In this document: positions 44,640 to 53,938 of the stretch, in pieces
Numbering within the stretch: the stretch's first letter is position 1
Layout of the letters: each line of letters opens with the position of its first letter
Assembly: GCA_051122655.1 (NCBI GenBank)
Contig: CP182107.1
Coordinates: forward strand, 496,001-560,000
Origin: Pasteurella sp030783905
GTDB lineage: Bacteria > Pseudomonadota > Gammaproteobacteria > Enterobacterales > Pasteurellaceae
Reading direction: 5' to 3'
DNA length: 64,000 nucleotides
The notes under the pieces: generated by a model
Seen by the model: the letters and a program-made list of their open reading frames with translations, nothing else
What the model was told of the DNA's origin: nothing
The model's database searches: none
Made by a program: the position numbers and the translations under genes

Positions 44640-45626
44640 TTATTTTAACGTATTTTGCTTAATGAGTACCCAAGCAAAAAAAGGGGCGCCAATGAAGCCA
44701 GTGAGAATACCGAGAGGAATTTCTTGTATATAGAGATTGCGTGCAAGCGTATCAATAATGAGCAGAAATATAGCCCCTATCATTGCGGCTAAGGGTAGGC
44801 TATTGAGATTGTTATCACCAATAAATAAGCGACTTAAGTGGGGAATAATGAGACCTAGCCAACCAATTGTGCCACTTAAACACACCGCTGCTGAAGTCAG
44901 GAGGGTCGCATTGATGACCATGATATGCCTTTCCATACGTATATTCGCACCAATTAATCGTGCTTCTCGATCTCCCAAAGACAGGACATTAATTCGCCAA
45001 CGTAGAAGATATAAGAGTAGAGCTGTGCTGATAATGATCGGTGAGAGCATGATGAGATGATGAAAGTTGGCTTTGGTTAAACTGCCTAATTGCCAATACA
45101 CGATATCCGCTAATTGTGTTTCAGGATTGGCGAGATATTTGATGAGTCCAAGAGTGGATAGCATAAATCCAGATACAATAATGCCTGATAAAACGAGAAT
45201 AATTGTTGAATCTCGTTTGATTAAGCGTGGTAAATTCATTGTTAGCATTACTGCACATAAGCCACCTAGAAAGGCAAACACTTGTATGCCAAAAATATTC
45301 GTACCAAGTAAAATTGCAATAGCGGCACCGACACAAGCACCATTTGATACACCCAAAATATCAGGGGAAACCAACGGATTGCGAAAAATACCTTGATAGG
45401 TAACCCCGGCTATCGCTAAGGCACCGCCGACGAGTATTGCTGCAAAAATACGAGGTAAACGCAGATTAAAAATAATGGCATGCTGTGTTTCATTTGCGTT
45501 CTGTAACAGCAAGGTATGGATGACTTCTATCACGGGAATAGAAAAACGCCCCCAAGACATTGAAAACACAATAAGTATGAGTAAGAAAACGAATAATCCA
45601 ACAAAGATGAGGGCATTTTTGTTCAT
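44640..45626 (-). CDS. ABC importer permease, BtuC/FecCD/MolB type
   Basis: 328 residues, about ten membrane segments. FecCD family marks are visible: IIFNLRLPRIFAAILVGGAL, GVTYQGIFRNPLVSPDILGV, GTIGWLGLIIPHLSRLFIG and EIPLGILTGFIGAPFF. It is the first gene of the operon; a Fur-like site and an inverted repeat lie just upstream. Confidence 0.9.
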   Translation of the reverse strand: MNKNALIFVGLFVFLLILIVFSMSWGRFSIPVIEVIHTLLLQNANETQHAIIFNLRLPRIFAAILVGGALAIAGVTYQGIFRNPLVSPDILGVSNGACVGAAIAILLGTNIFGIQVFAFLGGLCAVMLTMNLPRLIKRDSTIILVLSGIIVSGFMLSTLGLIKYLANPETQLADIVYWQLGSLTKANFHHLIMLSPIIISTALLLYLLRWRINVLSLGDREARLIGANIRMERHIMVINATLLTSAAVCLSGTIGWLGLIIPHLSRLFIGDNNLNSLPLAAMIGAIFLLIIDTLARNLYIQEIPLGILTGFIGAPFFAWVLIKQNTLK

Positions 45627-45646
45627 ATAAAAGAAGCGGGCGCAGT

Positions 45647-45665
45647 ATCAAATATTTTCATTATA
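45647..45665 (-). promoter_or_regulatory. Fur-box-like site before the ABC importer operon
   Basis: On the - strand TATAATGAAAATATTTGAT matches 12 of 19 positions of the Fur consensus. It overlaps a second structure, the inverted repeat CATTATA-N10-TATAATG at 45659-45682, which could be the site of another regulator (for instance of ModE type). AT-richness makes chance matches likely. Confidence 0.3.
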
Positions 45666-45682
45666 AAATAAATTATATAATG

Positions 45683-46005
45683 TTGATAGTATTGCTTTGA
45701 GAGAGCAGAAGAGAGGTTTTGTTAAAAGAGATTATCGTATGATTGATTTAGGGCGCACATTTGTAGTTAAGGTGGTGATTTTTTAAACACTGGTTAGAGA
45801 TGCGCGTTAGCTTTAGGGCGTATAAAGTCAATATATGATAGAAAGAGCAAGAGAAACTCATGATTTCGATTGAACAAAACATCAACGGTGTAATACAGCC
45901 TAGACAAACTATGCTAGATATTTAATTGAGGGGGGAATGGACAAAATGTGGGATCTGGGTCCATTACACCTAATTGAGCATACAATAATAGAGCGGGAAC
46001 GTGAT
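45683..46005. other. Intergenic DNA with only degenerate traces
   Basis: A 15-codon frame (MIDLGRTFVVKVVIF, from 45738) and a stretch resembling the island's boundary repeat (ACTGGTTAGAGATGCGCGTT near 45788) are the only things I note. No gene is supported. Confidence 0.4.
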
Positions 46006-46749
46006 TTACTTCTCTTTCCAATAACCGAGCCATTCTTTTAACAGCAACATATTTTTGTTCAGGGCCCCTGCTTGTGGGATAAAATACATCACATTAAGCC
46101 CATAACTTTGGGGGGAAATACCGTGCCCCACACTCGCTGGTAAAACTTCAAATCCTTGTTGTTCAAAAAGCAGTTTAGCACGTTGCATATGCCATTGGTT
46201 TGTTACAACAATAACGCGTTTAATGCCTTCTTTTTCGAGAATCTCACGACTAAACAACGCATTTTCTTTTGTGGTTCTTGCTTTGCCCTCAATCCATGTT
46301 GTTGGAACGGAAAAAAATGTATTGAGTTCATTCGCCATAATTTGTGCTTCTGAAATTCCTTTGGGGGAGCTACCCGTAATCAATAATGGAAGTTGGGTTT
46401 GCTTTTGTAAATAAGCCGCATAACGAACACGTTCTAGTGGAACCGCGCTCACCGTAAGTTTGTCATATAACTCTTTGCTATCACGAACCCCGCCACCGAG
46501 TAATACTATCGCTTGAGCTTGTTGATAGTCGGCTAAGCTTAAATTGTCCTCAATAACTAAACTGTCCTCGATTTTGTTTGAGGTATAAGGCAAGCTGAAA
46601 ACATAGAGAATAGTGAGGCCTAAAAATGCACATAAACGGCTGAGCTTTTTATAATGTAAGACCGAAAAGAGCAAAGAAAGGAACCAAAGAATCAGCACAT
46701 TAAATGGTGGAAGAATAACAACAGTAATGAGTTTTGTGAGTCCAAACAT
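46006..46749 (-). CDS. ElyC/YdcF-like DUF218 membrane protein
   Basis: 247 residues. Two N-terminal membrane segments (about 5-27 and 36-54), then the DUF218 domain: AQAIVLLGGGVRDSKELYD, PLLITGSSPKGISEAQIM, TKENALFSREILEKEGIKRV, VVTNQWHMQRAKLLFEQQGF. This layout is that of E. coli ElyC (YcbC), an envelope factor acting on peptidoglycan or enterobacterial common antigen intermediates; YdcF is the alternative. It is divergent from the glycan locus. Confidence 0.8.
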   Translation of the reverse strand: MFGLTKLITVVILPPFNVLILWFLSLLFSVLHYKKLSRLCAFLGLTILYVFSLPYTSNKIEDSLVIEDNLSLADYQQAQAIVLLGGGVRDSKELYDKLTVSAVPLERVRYAAYLQKQTQLPLLITGSSPKGISEAQIMANELNTFFSVPTTWIEGKARTTKENALFSREILEKEGIKRVIVVTNQWHMQRAKLLFEQQGFEVLPASVGHGISPQSYGLNVMYFIPQAGALNKNMLLLKEWLGYWKEK

Positions 46750-46866
46750 GTTAAGTAAAGATAAGTAAAAGGTGCACTATTATTCATGATCTCCTCTTCC
46801 TTGTCTATTGTTTAAAATTGTATTGTTGTTAAAATGGCGCCTGAGTTATTTGACCTAGAGCACAGC

Positions 46867-48066
46867 ATGAAAGCCATTAAAGACAGTGCAATTTATTTAT
46901 TCGGAGAGTTGATTTCGAGATCGGTGCCTTTCCTCTTATTACCGTATTTGTCACGTAAATTAGGGGTAGAGGGCTTTGGTGAACTGTCTTATTATCAAAC
47001 GTATCTGGCCTTATTTCTGATTATTGTTGGGTTAAGCCAAGAAGGTGCTATTGCGCGCTTTTTTTATGTTTATGGTCAACGTGCTTTGAATTTAGTCGTC
47101 ACTGCGGGATATGCTTATACTTTATCTGTTGGCAGTTTAATTTTAGCATTTTGTCTCTTTTTTAAGGCAGAAATGTTGGCTTATTTGGCACTTTCTGCGA
47201 TTTTTCAATCTTTCTTAGCAGTACAATTAAGCGTTCGGCAATGTCAAAAACAGGCGATAGCGTATTCTACCATCCAATTTCTTTCAGCAACCTTGTCCGC
47301 TGGTATCACCGTTTTAATGTTAGAAATGTATCAAACCGAGTTGGTAGAAAAGCGGATTCTGGCGATTTTATTCAGTAATTTGTTGGTGTTTCTGTTTGCC
47401 TATTTTTTATATCGTCGAAAGGCACGGACAAAATCGTTTCATTTTCGTCAGTATAGGACCGCACTTTATTATGTGTTAGGCTTTGGTTTGCCGTTAATTT
47501 TTCATAATGTTAGTCTGTTTTTACGTGGGCAATTAGATCGGATTTTTATTTATCATACTTTTACTGAAGCAGAACTAGGCTTATATGCAATGGGGGCACA
47601 AATCGCGGCAATTGTCATGATCCTCATTCAAGTGTTGAATAAAGCGCTGATGCCTTATTTTTTTGAAGGCCTAAAACAACAACGTATTACATTAGTACAA
47701 GTGCAGCAATGGGCAAGATATAGTGTGTTATTGGTGCCGATCCCTGCGTTGGTCATGTGGTTTATTCCAGAACCCTTTATTGTGTGGTTGTTAGGTAGCC
47801 AATTTGTTGGCACCAAATACTATATTCTGTTGTTTTTGATTGCCACGACCTTAGTGGTACCTTATCTCATTTTAGTGAATTATTTGTTTTATCATGGTCA
47901 AAATAAATCGATCTCAATTTGCTCTGTGATAACCACATTGATTTATGTGATCAGTTTATTTGGTTTAACCTTCACCGAGATTCAGTTTGTGCCGTTGGCG
48001 AGTATCATTGGTGGCGTTGTCATTTTACCTGTGTTGTATTGGATGACGACTAAAGTAGGAAAGTAA
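46867..48066 (+). CDS. lsgA: Oligosaccharide flippase, Wzx/LsgA-like
   Basis: About 399 residues with 12 or so membrane segments. MKAIKDSAIYLFGELISRSV and LLLPYLSRKLGVEGFGELSY is the Wzx/polysaccharide-transport start. I place the start at the ATG at 46867, which gives the usual flippase N-terminus; an upstream ATG at 46834 would add 11 polar residues. It heads six closely packed genes with the layout of the H. influenzae lsg cluster. It should move a lipid-linked oligosaccharide across the inner membrane. Confidence 0.82.
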   Translation: MKAIKDSAIYLFGELISRSVPFLLLPYLSRKLGVEGFGELSYYQTYLALFLIIVGLSQEGAIARFFYVYGQRALNLVVTAGYAYTLSVGSLILAFCLFFKAEMLAYLALSAIFQSFLAVQLSVRQCQKQAIAYSTIQFLSATLSAGITVLMLEMYQTELVEKRILAILFSNLLVFLFAYFLYRRKARTKSFHFRQYRTALYYVLGFGLPLIFHNVSLFLRGQLDRIFIYHTFTEAELGLYAMGAQIAAIVMILIQVLNKALMPYFFEGLKQQRITLVQVQQWARYSVLLVPIPALVMWFIPEPFIVWLLGSQFVGTKYYILLFLIATTLVVPYLILVNYLFYHGQNKSISICSVITTLIYVISLFGLTFTEIQFVPLASIIGGVVILPVLYWMTTKVGK

Positions 48067-48067
48067 T

Positions 48068-48994
48068 ATGAATTTGATTATTTGTTGTACACCATTGCAG
48101 GTGTTAATTGCAGAAAAGATTATCGCTAAATTTCCAGAAACGGATTTTTATGGCGTAATGTTGTCAACAGTGAGTAATAAAAAATTTGATTTTTATACGA
48201 AGCGGCTCGCCCAACAGTGCCACGGTTTTTTTTCGATGGTACAACACAAAGATCGTTTCAATCTATTAAAAGAAATCTTGCATTTAAAACGGCATTTTTC
48301 AGGTAAGCATTTTGATCAGGTTTTTGTCGCAAACATTAATGATTTACAAATTCAGTTTTTATTAAGTGCTATCCAATTTGACGTACTGAATACCTTTGAT
48401 GACGGTACCATTAATATTGTACCAAATAGTCTTTTCTACCAAGATGACCCCGCTACTTTACCGCGTAAGCTGATTAATTTTCTGTTAGGGAATAAATACA
48501 GTATTCAATCATTGCGTGCGTTATCACATACACATTACACGATTTATAAAGGTTTTAAGAACATTATTGAGCAAGTGGAACCAATTGAATTAGTAGAGGC
48601 AGACAACAGCGAAAAAGTAGCCTCAGCGGTGATTAATGTGTTACTTGGGCAACCTATTTTCGCTGAAGATGAGCGTAATGTTGCCTTGGCTGAACGGGTG
48701 ATCAAACAATTTGATATTCATTATTATTTGCCTCATCCTCGTGAAAAATATCATTTATCACAGGTCAATTACATTGATACAGAATTGATTTTTGAAGATT
48801 ATATTCTTCAACAGTGTCAGACCAAAAAGTACCGTGTTTACACTTATTTTAGCAGTGCCATTATTAATATTATGAATAAAAGTGACAATATTGAGGTGGT
48901 GGCATTAAAAATTGACACGGAAAATCCCGCCTATAATGCTTGTTATGATTTATTTGATGAGCTCGGTATTAACGTGATTGATATAAGAGAATAG
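48068..48994 (+). CDS. lsgB: GT52 family glycosyltransferase, alpha-2,3-sialyltransferase-like (LsgB/Lst)
   Basis: 308 residues: MNLIICCTPLQVLIAEKII is the characteristic GT52 start; FDDGTINIVPNSLFYQDDP and YLPHPREKYHLS are the donor-site motifs of the Lst group. GT52 enzymes sialylate lipooligosaccharide from CMP-Neu5Ac. A P. multocida GT52 enzyme (PmST2) is known as a glycolipid sialyltransferase, and this gene is probably its equivalent; that rests on memory. One base separates it from the flippase gene. Confidence 0.82.
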   Translation: MNLIICCTPLQVLIAEKIIAKFPETDFYGVMLSTVSNKKFDFYTKRLAQQCHGFFSMVQHKDRFNLLKEILHLKRHFSGKHFDQVFVANINDLQIQFLLSAIQFDVLNTFDDGTINIVPNSLFYQDDPATLPRKLINFLLGNKYSIQSLRALSHTHYTIYKGFKNIIEQVEPIELVEADNSEKVASAVINVLLGQPIFAEDERNVALAERVIKQFDIHYYLPHPREKYHLSQVNYIDTELIFEDYILQQCQTKKYRVYTYFSSAIINIMNKSDNIEVVALKIDTENPAYNACYDLFDELGINVIDIRE

Positions 48995-48995
48995 T

Positions 48996-49781
48996 ATGCA
49001 GAAATGGCTTATTTCATTAGAAAAAGATCAGGCGCGTCGTGAGCGTTTTTTTGCTCAACCTGATACCGCTGATTTTAAGGTTTTTTCTGCAAAAAATACC
49101 TTGCAGGAAAGTTGGGAAAATTTGACCGCACTTTTTGACCTAGATAAATTTAAACAACGTTATGGCCGTGCGGTGACAAAAGGGGAAGTGGGGTGTACGC
49201 TAAGTCATTTGGCGGTGTACCACATGATTGCAGATGATCCTCGTTTAGCGCAAGACGATTATTGTTTAGTGTGTGAAGACGATGCGCTATTTAATCAGGA
49301 CTTTCAGTCGCACATTAATCACTTGCTGACCGAAAAACCTCGCGCGGATGTGATGTTAGTTGGTCAGTCGAAAATCGAACAGTTTGATGCAAGTGAGCTT
49401 GAAATGACCTATCCGACAACGTTCGCTTGTTGTGCGAAAAGGATCGCTAATTCGTCATTTTATTATGCTTATCCTTATAAAAATTATTTTGCAGGCACCG
49501 TGGCATATTTGATTAAAAAATCTGCAGCTCAAGTCTTTATTCATCAATTGCAGCAAGGACAGCGTCCATTTTGGTTGGCGGATGATTTTATCCTATTTGG
49601 TCGTGATTTTTGCTTAGACATCATGGTGGTCCGTCCATTGCTGGCCATTGAGAATCCCGCTTTAGTGAGTAATTTAGAAGCGAATAGAGGTTCGCTTCCA
49701 CATCATTTATGGCAAAAATGGCTGAAATATCCGTTGAAAAAATGGTTAGCTATACAACGTAATTGGCAAGTTAAAGGTTAG
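48996..49781 (+). CDS. GT25 family glycosyltransferase (LPS biosynthesis)
   Basis: 261 residues: MQKWLISLEKDQARRERFF start, GEVGCTLSHLAVYHMI and CLVCEDDALFN (the EDD acidic motif), then GTVAYLIKKSAAQVF and ADDFILFG. These are GT25 hallmarks (LgtB/LgtE/Lex1 group, often galactosyltransferases). An uptake signal (ACCGCACTT) lies in the gene near 49126. The sugar added cannot be read from sequence. Confidence 0.85.
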   Translation: MQKWLISLEKDQARRERFFAQPDTADFKVFSAKNTLQESWENLTALFDLDKFKQRYGRAVTKGEVGCTLSHLAVYHMIADDPRLAQDDYCLVCEDDALFNQDFQSHINHLLTEKPRADVMLVGQSKIEQFDASELEMTYPTTFACCAKRIANSSFYYAYPYKNYFAGTVAYLIKKSAAQVFIHQLQQGQRPFWLADDFILFGRDFCLDIMVVRPLLAIENPALVSNLEANRGSLPHHLWQKWLKYPLKKWLAIQRNWQVKG

Positions 49782-49789
49782 GAAAGGGT

Positions 49790-50983
49790 ATGACAGCATT
49801 ATTGAATTTCTTTTATTTGTATGATCCTTGGTTAGAGCATGTTTTTCGCATGGCTTTTTTTAGCGGGGTGATTGCCTGTGTCATCTTAGCGTATCGGGTT
49901 TATCAGCGACAATTACCAGACGGTATTGCCTTGCCGATAGACAGTATCGGGGTCATTCTTGCCTTAATTTTACTGAGCCTTATACCGATATTAATTAATG
50001 GGACCAGTGAGTTGGGTGTGGTGAAAATGTACATCAAAACCTTGTTACTGTTTATGTTTGGTGTGGCGATGTATCATGTGTTGTATCACCATAGTCAAGG
50101 AAAAGCACGCTTGATACGTGATTTAAAGATCGGGATTGTGGTGCAAGCGATAGTGGGGGTCGTTGCATTAATGGGTGTGGCTTTTATGATTGATTTAGCC
50201 TTATCCACTCATGCGCTATTACCTCGTTTTTATCATTCCGAACAAGAATACCGCTTATACAATTTCACCTCGTCTGCTTTTTTTCAGCTCAGTATTTTCT
50301 ATCTGATGCTGTTACATTTTTTATTAGCCTATAATGCAAAAACTAATCAAATTTCATCAATTTTTGTATTTTTATTGCTGTTTATTGGCTTAATTTCAGG
50401 CAGAACCTTCTTTGTACTCTCCGTGGTCAGTGTGTTGGTTTATTTTAAATGGCGTTATTTGCCCGCGTTGCTCCTATTCGCTGGCTTGGTGTTGTTCTTT
50501 GCACTGAATTTTTCACAACATAAATATGTGGCACATGCTTTAGAGCCAGTGATTAATTTACTCTCACATCAAGAGGTGAGCAAAATCAGCTCATCGAGTG
50601 AAAATTTAATTAAAAATCATTTATTTATTCCAACTCTCAAACAATTTTTAATCGGAGATGGTTATTATTACACCGCGGAAGGAAAATATTATGGTGCGAC
50701 CGATTCTGGTTTTATACGGCAAGTTTTGTATGGCGGGTTAGGTTATTTATTGGTGTGTTTTTTATTTACCTTCTATTTTGTCAAACGGGTAGCGGATAAC
50801 TGGTTTGAGGGCAGTTGGCGCTTTATTCTTTCGACATTATTTATATTGAGTGTATTACACATTAAAGCTGACACCTATGCTTTTCCAGGGATCATGTTGG
50901 TTTTGTTGATGTTTTTATCCTTATTCGGCAAGACGGGGAAATACCGTATTTTTTGTCAAGCACGGGAGGGGCATCGTGTTTAG
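49790..50983 (+). CDS. Polytopic membrane protein, Wzy polymerase/O-antigen ligase-like
   Basis: 397 residues, about ten to eleven membrane segments, with a large loop (about 235-310) holding SSSENLIKNHLFIPTLKQFL and GDGYYYTAEGKYYGATDSGF. The topology and the aromatic, glycine-rich loop fit Wzy polymerases and WaaL ligases. Being inside a flippase/GT cluster, it may polymerise or transfer the oligosaccharide made by its neighbours. It overlaps the next gene by 8 bases. Confidence 0.72.
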   Translation: MTALLNFFYLYDPWLEHVFRMAFFSGVIACVILAYRVYQRQLPDGIALPIDSIGVILALILLSLIPILINGTSELGVVKMYIKTLLLFMFGVAMYHVLYHHSQGKARLIRDLKIGIVVQAIVGVVALMGVAFMIDLALSTHALLPRFYHSEQEYRLYNFTSSAFFQLSIFYLMLLHFLLAYNAKTNQISSIFVFLLLFIGLISGRTFFVLSVVSVLVYFKWRYLPALLLFAGLVLFFALNFSQHKYVAHALEPVINLLSHQEVSKISSSSENLIKNHLFIPTLKQFLIGDGYYYTAEGKYYGATDSGFIRQVLYGGLGYLLVCFLFTFYFVKRVADNWFEGSWRFILSTLFILSVLHIKADTYAFPGIMLVLLMFLSLFGKTGKYRIFCQAREGHRV

Positions 50984-51860
50984 CATTATTGTGCCCTCTT
51001 ATAATCGACAAGCTGAAATCCCTGCGTTATTGGACAGTTTGAATCAACAGACGGTAAAGTCTTTTGAGGTGATTATTGTCGATGATTGCTCTCGTGAACC
51101 TGTTACAGTGACGCAATCCTATGCATTCGATTGTACGGTGATCCGTAATGCCCAAAATGTGGGGGCGGCAGAAAGCCGGAATATCGGTGCAAGGCAAGCA
51201 CGCTATGAATGGCTACTTTTTTTAGATGATGATGATCGTTTTGTAAACGAAAAATGTGCGGTTTTAACCGAGGTTATCACACAACATCCAGAAGTGAATT
51301 TTATTTATCATCCTGCCCATTGTGTGATGGTGAATGAAGGCTTTTCTTACCAGACACATCCTTATACCGACACGGGATTATTAACCTTAGATCATCTACT
51401 GCGTGCCAATAAAATTGGTGGAATGCCGATGATTGCGCTGAAAAAAGCCCTGTTTTTAAAAGTGGGGGGGCTGTCTGCTTATTTACGTGCATTGGAAGAC
51501 TATGAATTTTTGTTGAAAGTCGTGTCTGATCAGGATTTTCATCCATTTTATGTGGATCACGCCTTGACGCGTTGTACCTTTCATACAAAACGTGCCAGTG
51601 TGTCCACCAATACGTTATATACCGAGCAGGCGATTGAAGAAATTAAAACACGCTATGTTCGTACGGCACAACACGCAACGGATTTTGAGTTAAATGCATT
51701 ATATATGTTAGCCTATCCACATATGATGAATTTATCACGGGGCGCGGCACGCTATTACGCGATAATGTTCCGTAAAACGGGGCAAATCAAATATGGCATA
51801 TTGGCGTTACTTACCTGTCTTTCGCCTCAATTGGTTATTCAGATGAAAAGGTTTATGTAA
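50976..51860 (+). CDS. GT2 family glycosyltransferase
   Basis: 294 residues from GTG or ATG at 50976: MFSIIVPSYNRQAEIPALLD, VIIVDDCSREPV, AAESRNIGARQARYEWLLFL followed by DDDD (the DxD metal site) and a C-terminal ALEDYEFLLKV acceptor-side ED motif. A GT-A fold inverting enzyme that acts on the cytoplasmic face. Its stop overlaps the next ATG (TAATG). It corresponds to LsgE in order. Confidence 0.85.
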   Translation: MFSIIVPSYNRQAEIPALLDSLNQQTVKSFEVIIVDDCSREPVTVTQSYAFDCTVIRNAQNVGAAESRNIGARQARYEWLLFLDDDDRFVNEKCAVLTEVITQHPEVNFIYHPAHCVMVNEGFSYQTHPYTDTGLLTLDHLLRANKIGGMPMIALKKALFLKVGGLSAYLRALEDYEFLLKVVSDQDFHPFYVDHALTRCTFHTKRASVSTNTLYTEQAIEEIKTRYVRTAQHATDFELNALYMLAYPHMMNLSRGAARYYAIMFRKTGQIKYGILALLTCLSPQLVIQMKRFM

Positions 51861-52660
51861 TGAAATTTTCGGTTTTGATGTCTCTATATGTCAAAGAGAA
51901 TCCCCTGTATTTAAGGGACTGTCTAGACAGTTTACAACAGCAGACCTTACCCGCAGATGAAATTGTGTTGGTGTTTGATGGCCCTGTCAGCGCGGCATTA
52001 GAGGCAGTGGTTCAGCAGTTTGAAACGCGTTTACCGATTAAAACGGTGAAGTTAGCACAAAATCGTGGTTTGGGTCAGGCGTTAAACGAAGGGTTATTGC
52101 ATTGTACTCACGATTGGGTTTTTCGCATGGATACCGATGATATTTGCGTACCGACCCGTTTTGAAAAACAGGTTGCTTTTATTCAACAACATCCAGATGT
52201 GGTGATTGTGGGCGGGCAAATTGCCGAATTTGGGCAGTCGCTTGATGAGATTGTCAGTTATCGAAATGTACCGACTAGCCACGCTGAGATTGTTAAATTT
52301 ACCCAGCAACGCTGTCCGTTTAATCATATGACTGTTGCTTATCAAAAGCAGGCGGTATTGGCTTGCGGGGGCTATGAAGATCTACAAGAAGATTATTATT
52401 TGTGGATTAAATTAGTGGCAAGTGGTAAAAAGGCGGCGAATTTACCCGATGTTTTAGTGTATGCCCGTGTGGGAAATGGTATGGTTGGGCGACGCCGTGG
52501 TCTCGCACAAGCACAAGCAGAATGGCGCTTGTTTAAATTGAAGTATCGATTAAAGTTACAGGGTCTGTTCTCTGGCTTGTTTACCTTTTTATTACGGGCA
52601 TTACCACGCTTATTACCGACTTCATTGTTACGTATTATTTATCAATTTTTAAGAAAGTAG
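51860..52660 (+). CDS. GT2 family glycosyltransferase
   Basis: 266 residues: MKFSVLMSLYVKENPLYLRD, EIVLVFDGP, NRGLGQALNEGL, WVFRMDTDDICVPTRFEKQV (DxD site) and YEDLQEDYYLWIKL. This is the subgroup that includes WaaE/LsgF-like enzymes. It is the last gene of the glycan cluster, 10 bases before mltB. Confidence 0.85.
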   Translation: MKFSVLMSLYVKENPLYLRDCLDSLQQQTLPADEIVLVFDGPVSAALEAVVQQFETRLPIKTVKLAQNRGLGQALNEGLLHCTHDWVFRMDTDDICVPTRFEKQVAFIQQHPDVVIVGGQIAEFGQSLDEIVSYRNVPTSHAEIVKFTQQRCPFNHMTVAYQKQAVLACGGYEDLQEDYYLWIKLVASGKKAANLPDVLVYARVGNGMVGRRRGLAQAQAEWRLFKLKYRLKLQGLFSGLFTFLLRALPRLLPTSLLRIIYQFLRK

Positions 52661-52670
52661 GAACGTTATT

Positions 52671-53765
52671 GTGTCAATTAAATTATGGTTTCGTGTCAGT
52701 GGCTTGCTACTGAGCCTTATTTTGGTGGGGTGTGCAAATAAGCCACCGATTACACCGTTAGCCACCGGCAGTCAATTTTCCAAAGCACGTCAGGTGGAAA
52801 ATTTTTCAGATTATGTCATTTTTTTAAAACGCAAAGCACGCGCAGAAGGGGTATCCGAAAAGACTCTTAACGATCATAATGATATCCAGTATATTTCAAG
52901 AGCGATCGAGTTGGACAGACAACAAGCAGGACGTGTGCAAAAACGCGATCCGAATACGCCCGTTCGTTCTAATCCACATGGTACAACCCATTATCTGAAT
53001 CGGGTGTTAACGCCACGCAAAGTAGAAGTGGCCACCACCCGTTATTGGGAACAACAAGCACAATTGGAAAAAGCAAGCCAACGTTTTGGGGTGCAACCAG
53101 AATATTTAATGTCTTTGTGGGGGATGGAAAGCAGTTTTGGGCATTATCAAGGTCAGTATGATGTGCTGTCTGTACTCGCTACTCTGGCCTTTGACGGGCG
53201 TAGGGAACATTTATTCAGTAGTGAATTTGTTTCCGCCATGAAAATGTTGGAACGTCGTGATATTCCTCGTCAAAAAATGTTAGGCTCATGGGCGGGGGCG
53301 ATGGGGCAAACCCAATTTATGCCAAGTTCTTATTTACGTTATGCTGCTGATGGCAATCAGGACGGTGAAAAAGATATTTGGAAAAACCACGATGATGTAT
53401 TTGCTTCGATTGCCCGTTATTTGAGTACTGTGGGTTGGGATAAGCAATTACCTTGGGGCGTGGAAGTGCAATTGACCAAGCCGATTGATATCGCGCTTTC
53501 TGGTATTGAACCTCAGAAAAAACGGACATTAAATGCTTGGCAACATTTAGGGGTATCACTGAAATCGAATAGCCAACAAAATCAGGAAAAACTGACCGCA
53601 CTTGCGGGGGCAGACTTATGGCTTGTACAACCTGATAAGGAAGTCGGACGTGCCTTTTTAGTGTCCAAGAATTATCGCACATTATTAGATTGGAATCGCT
53701 CAAATTATTTTGCCGTTAGCATTGGTATGTTTGCTGATCAAATTAAGCACGAACTGGGATTATAA
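52671..53765 (+). CDS. mltB: Membrane-bound lytic murein transglycosylase B
   Basis: 364 residues from a GTG, with TAGGAACG upstream. The lipoprotein signal ends LILVGC (C21). The slt/MltB catalytic region has E153 in SLWGMESSFGHYQG, then GSWAGAMGQTQFMPSSYLRY and GNQDGEKDIWKNHDDVFASI, and the C-terminal motifs end SIGMFADQI. MltB cleaves peptidoglycan glycan strands with formation of 1,6-anhydro ends, from the outer membrane. An uptake signal lies inside near 53598. Confidence 0.93.
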   Translation: MSIKLWFRVSGLLLSLILVGCANKPPITPLATGSQFSKARQVENFSDYVIFLKRKARAEGVSEKTLNDHNDIQYISRAIELDRQQAGRVQKRDPNTPVRSNPHGTTHYLNRVLTPRKVEVATTRYWEQQAQLEKASQRFGVQPEYLMSLWGMESSFGHYQGQYDVLSVLATLAFDGRREHLFSSEFVSAMKMLERRDIPRQKMLGSWAGAMGQTQFMPSSYLRYAADGNQDGEKDIWKNHDDVFASIARYLSTVGWDKQLPWGVEVQLTKPIDIALSGIEPQKKRTLNAWQHLGVSLKSNSQQNQEKLTALAGADLWLVQPDKEVGRAFLVSKNYRTLLDWNRSNYFAVSIGMFADQIKHELGL

Positions 53766-53802
53766 TGCGATGGGTTTAACGATTGCCTATCTGTCACGCT
53801 CT

Positions 53803-53847
53803 GCGTTGGTGTGTTGATTGTTGAATGAAAAAACAATGCACCAACGC
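53803..53847 (+). terminator. Long hairpin after mltB
   Basis: GCGTTGGTG (53803-53811) pairs with CACCAACGC (53839-53847); an inner ATTGTT/AACAAT stem adds to it, and a T-rich stretch follows. Probable terminator, ahead of the permease leader. Confidence 0.6.
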
Positions 53848-53938
53848 GTTTCTTTTGCTAGAATCTGGTGGAAAAACACCGTTCATTTTATCCTGTTTTT
53901 CAGCATTTCATGTTTATCATCGTCGCTTAGGAATCATA

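Noticed and set aside
45738..45785. Fifteen-codon ORF before the ABC importer
   Set aside because: Too short, no ribosome site, and no similarity to anything else in the window.
53766..53938. Purine riboswitch or PurR box ahead of the purine permease
   Set aside because: The stretch folds mainly into the hairpin at 53803-53847; neither the conserved riboswitch core nor a match to the PurR consensus is visible.
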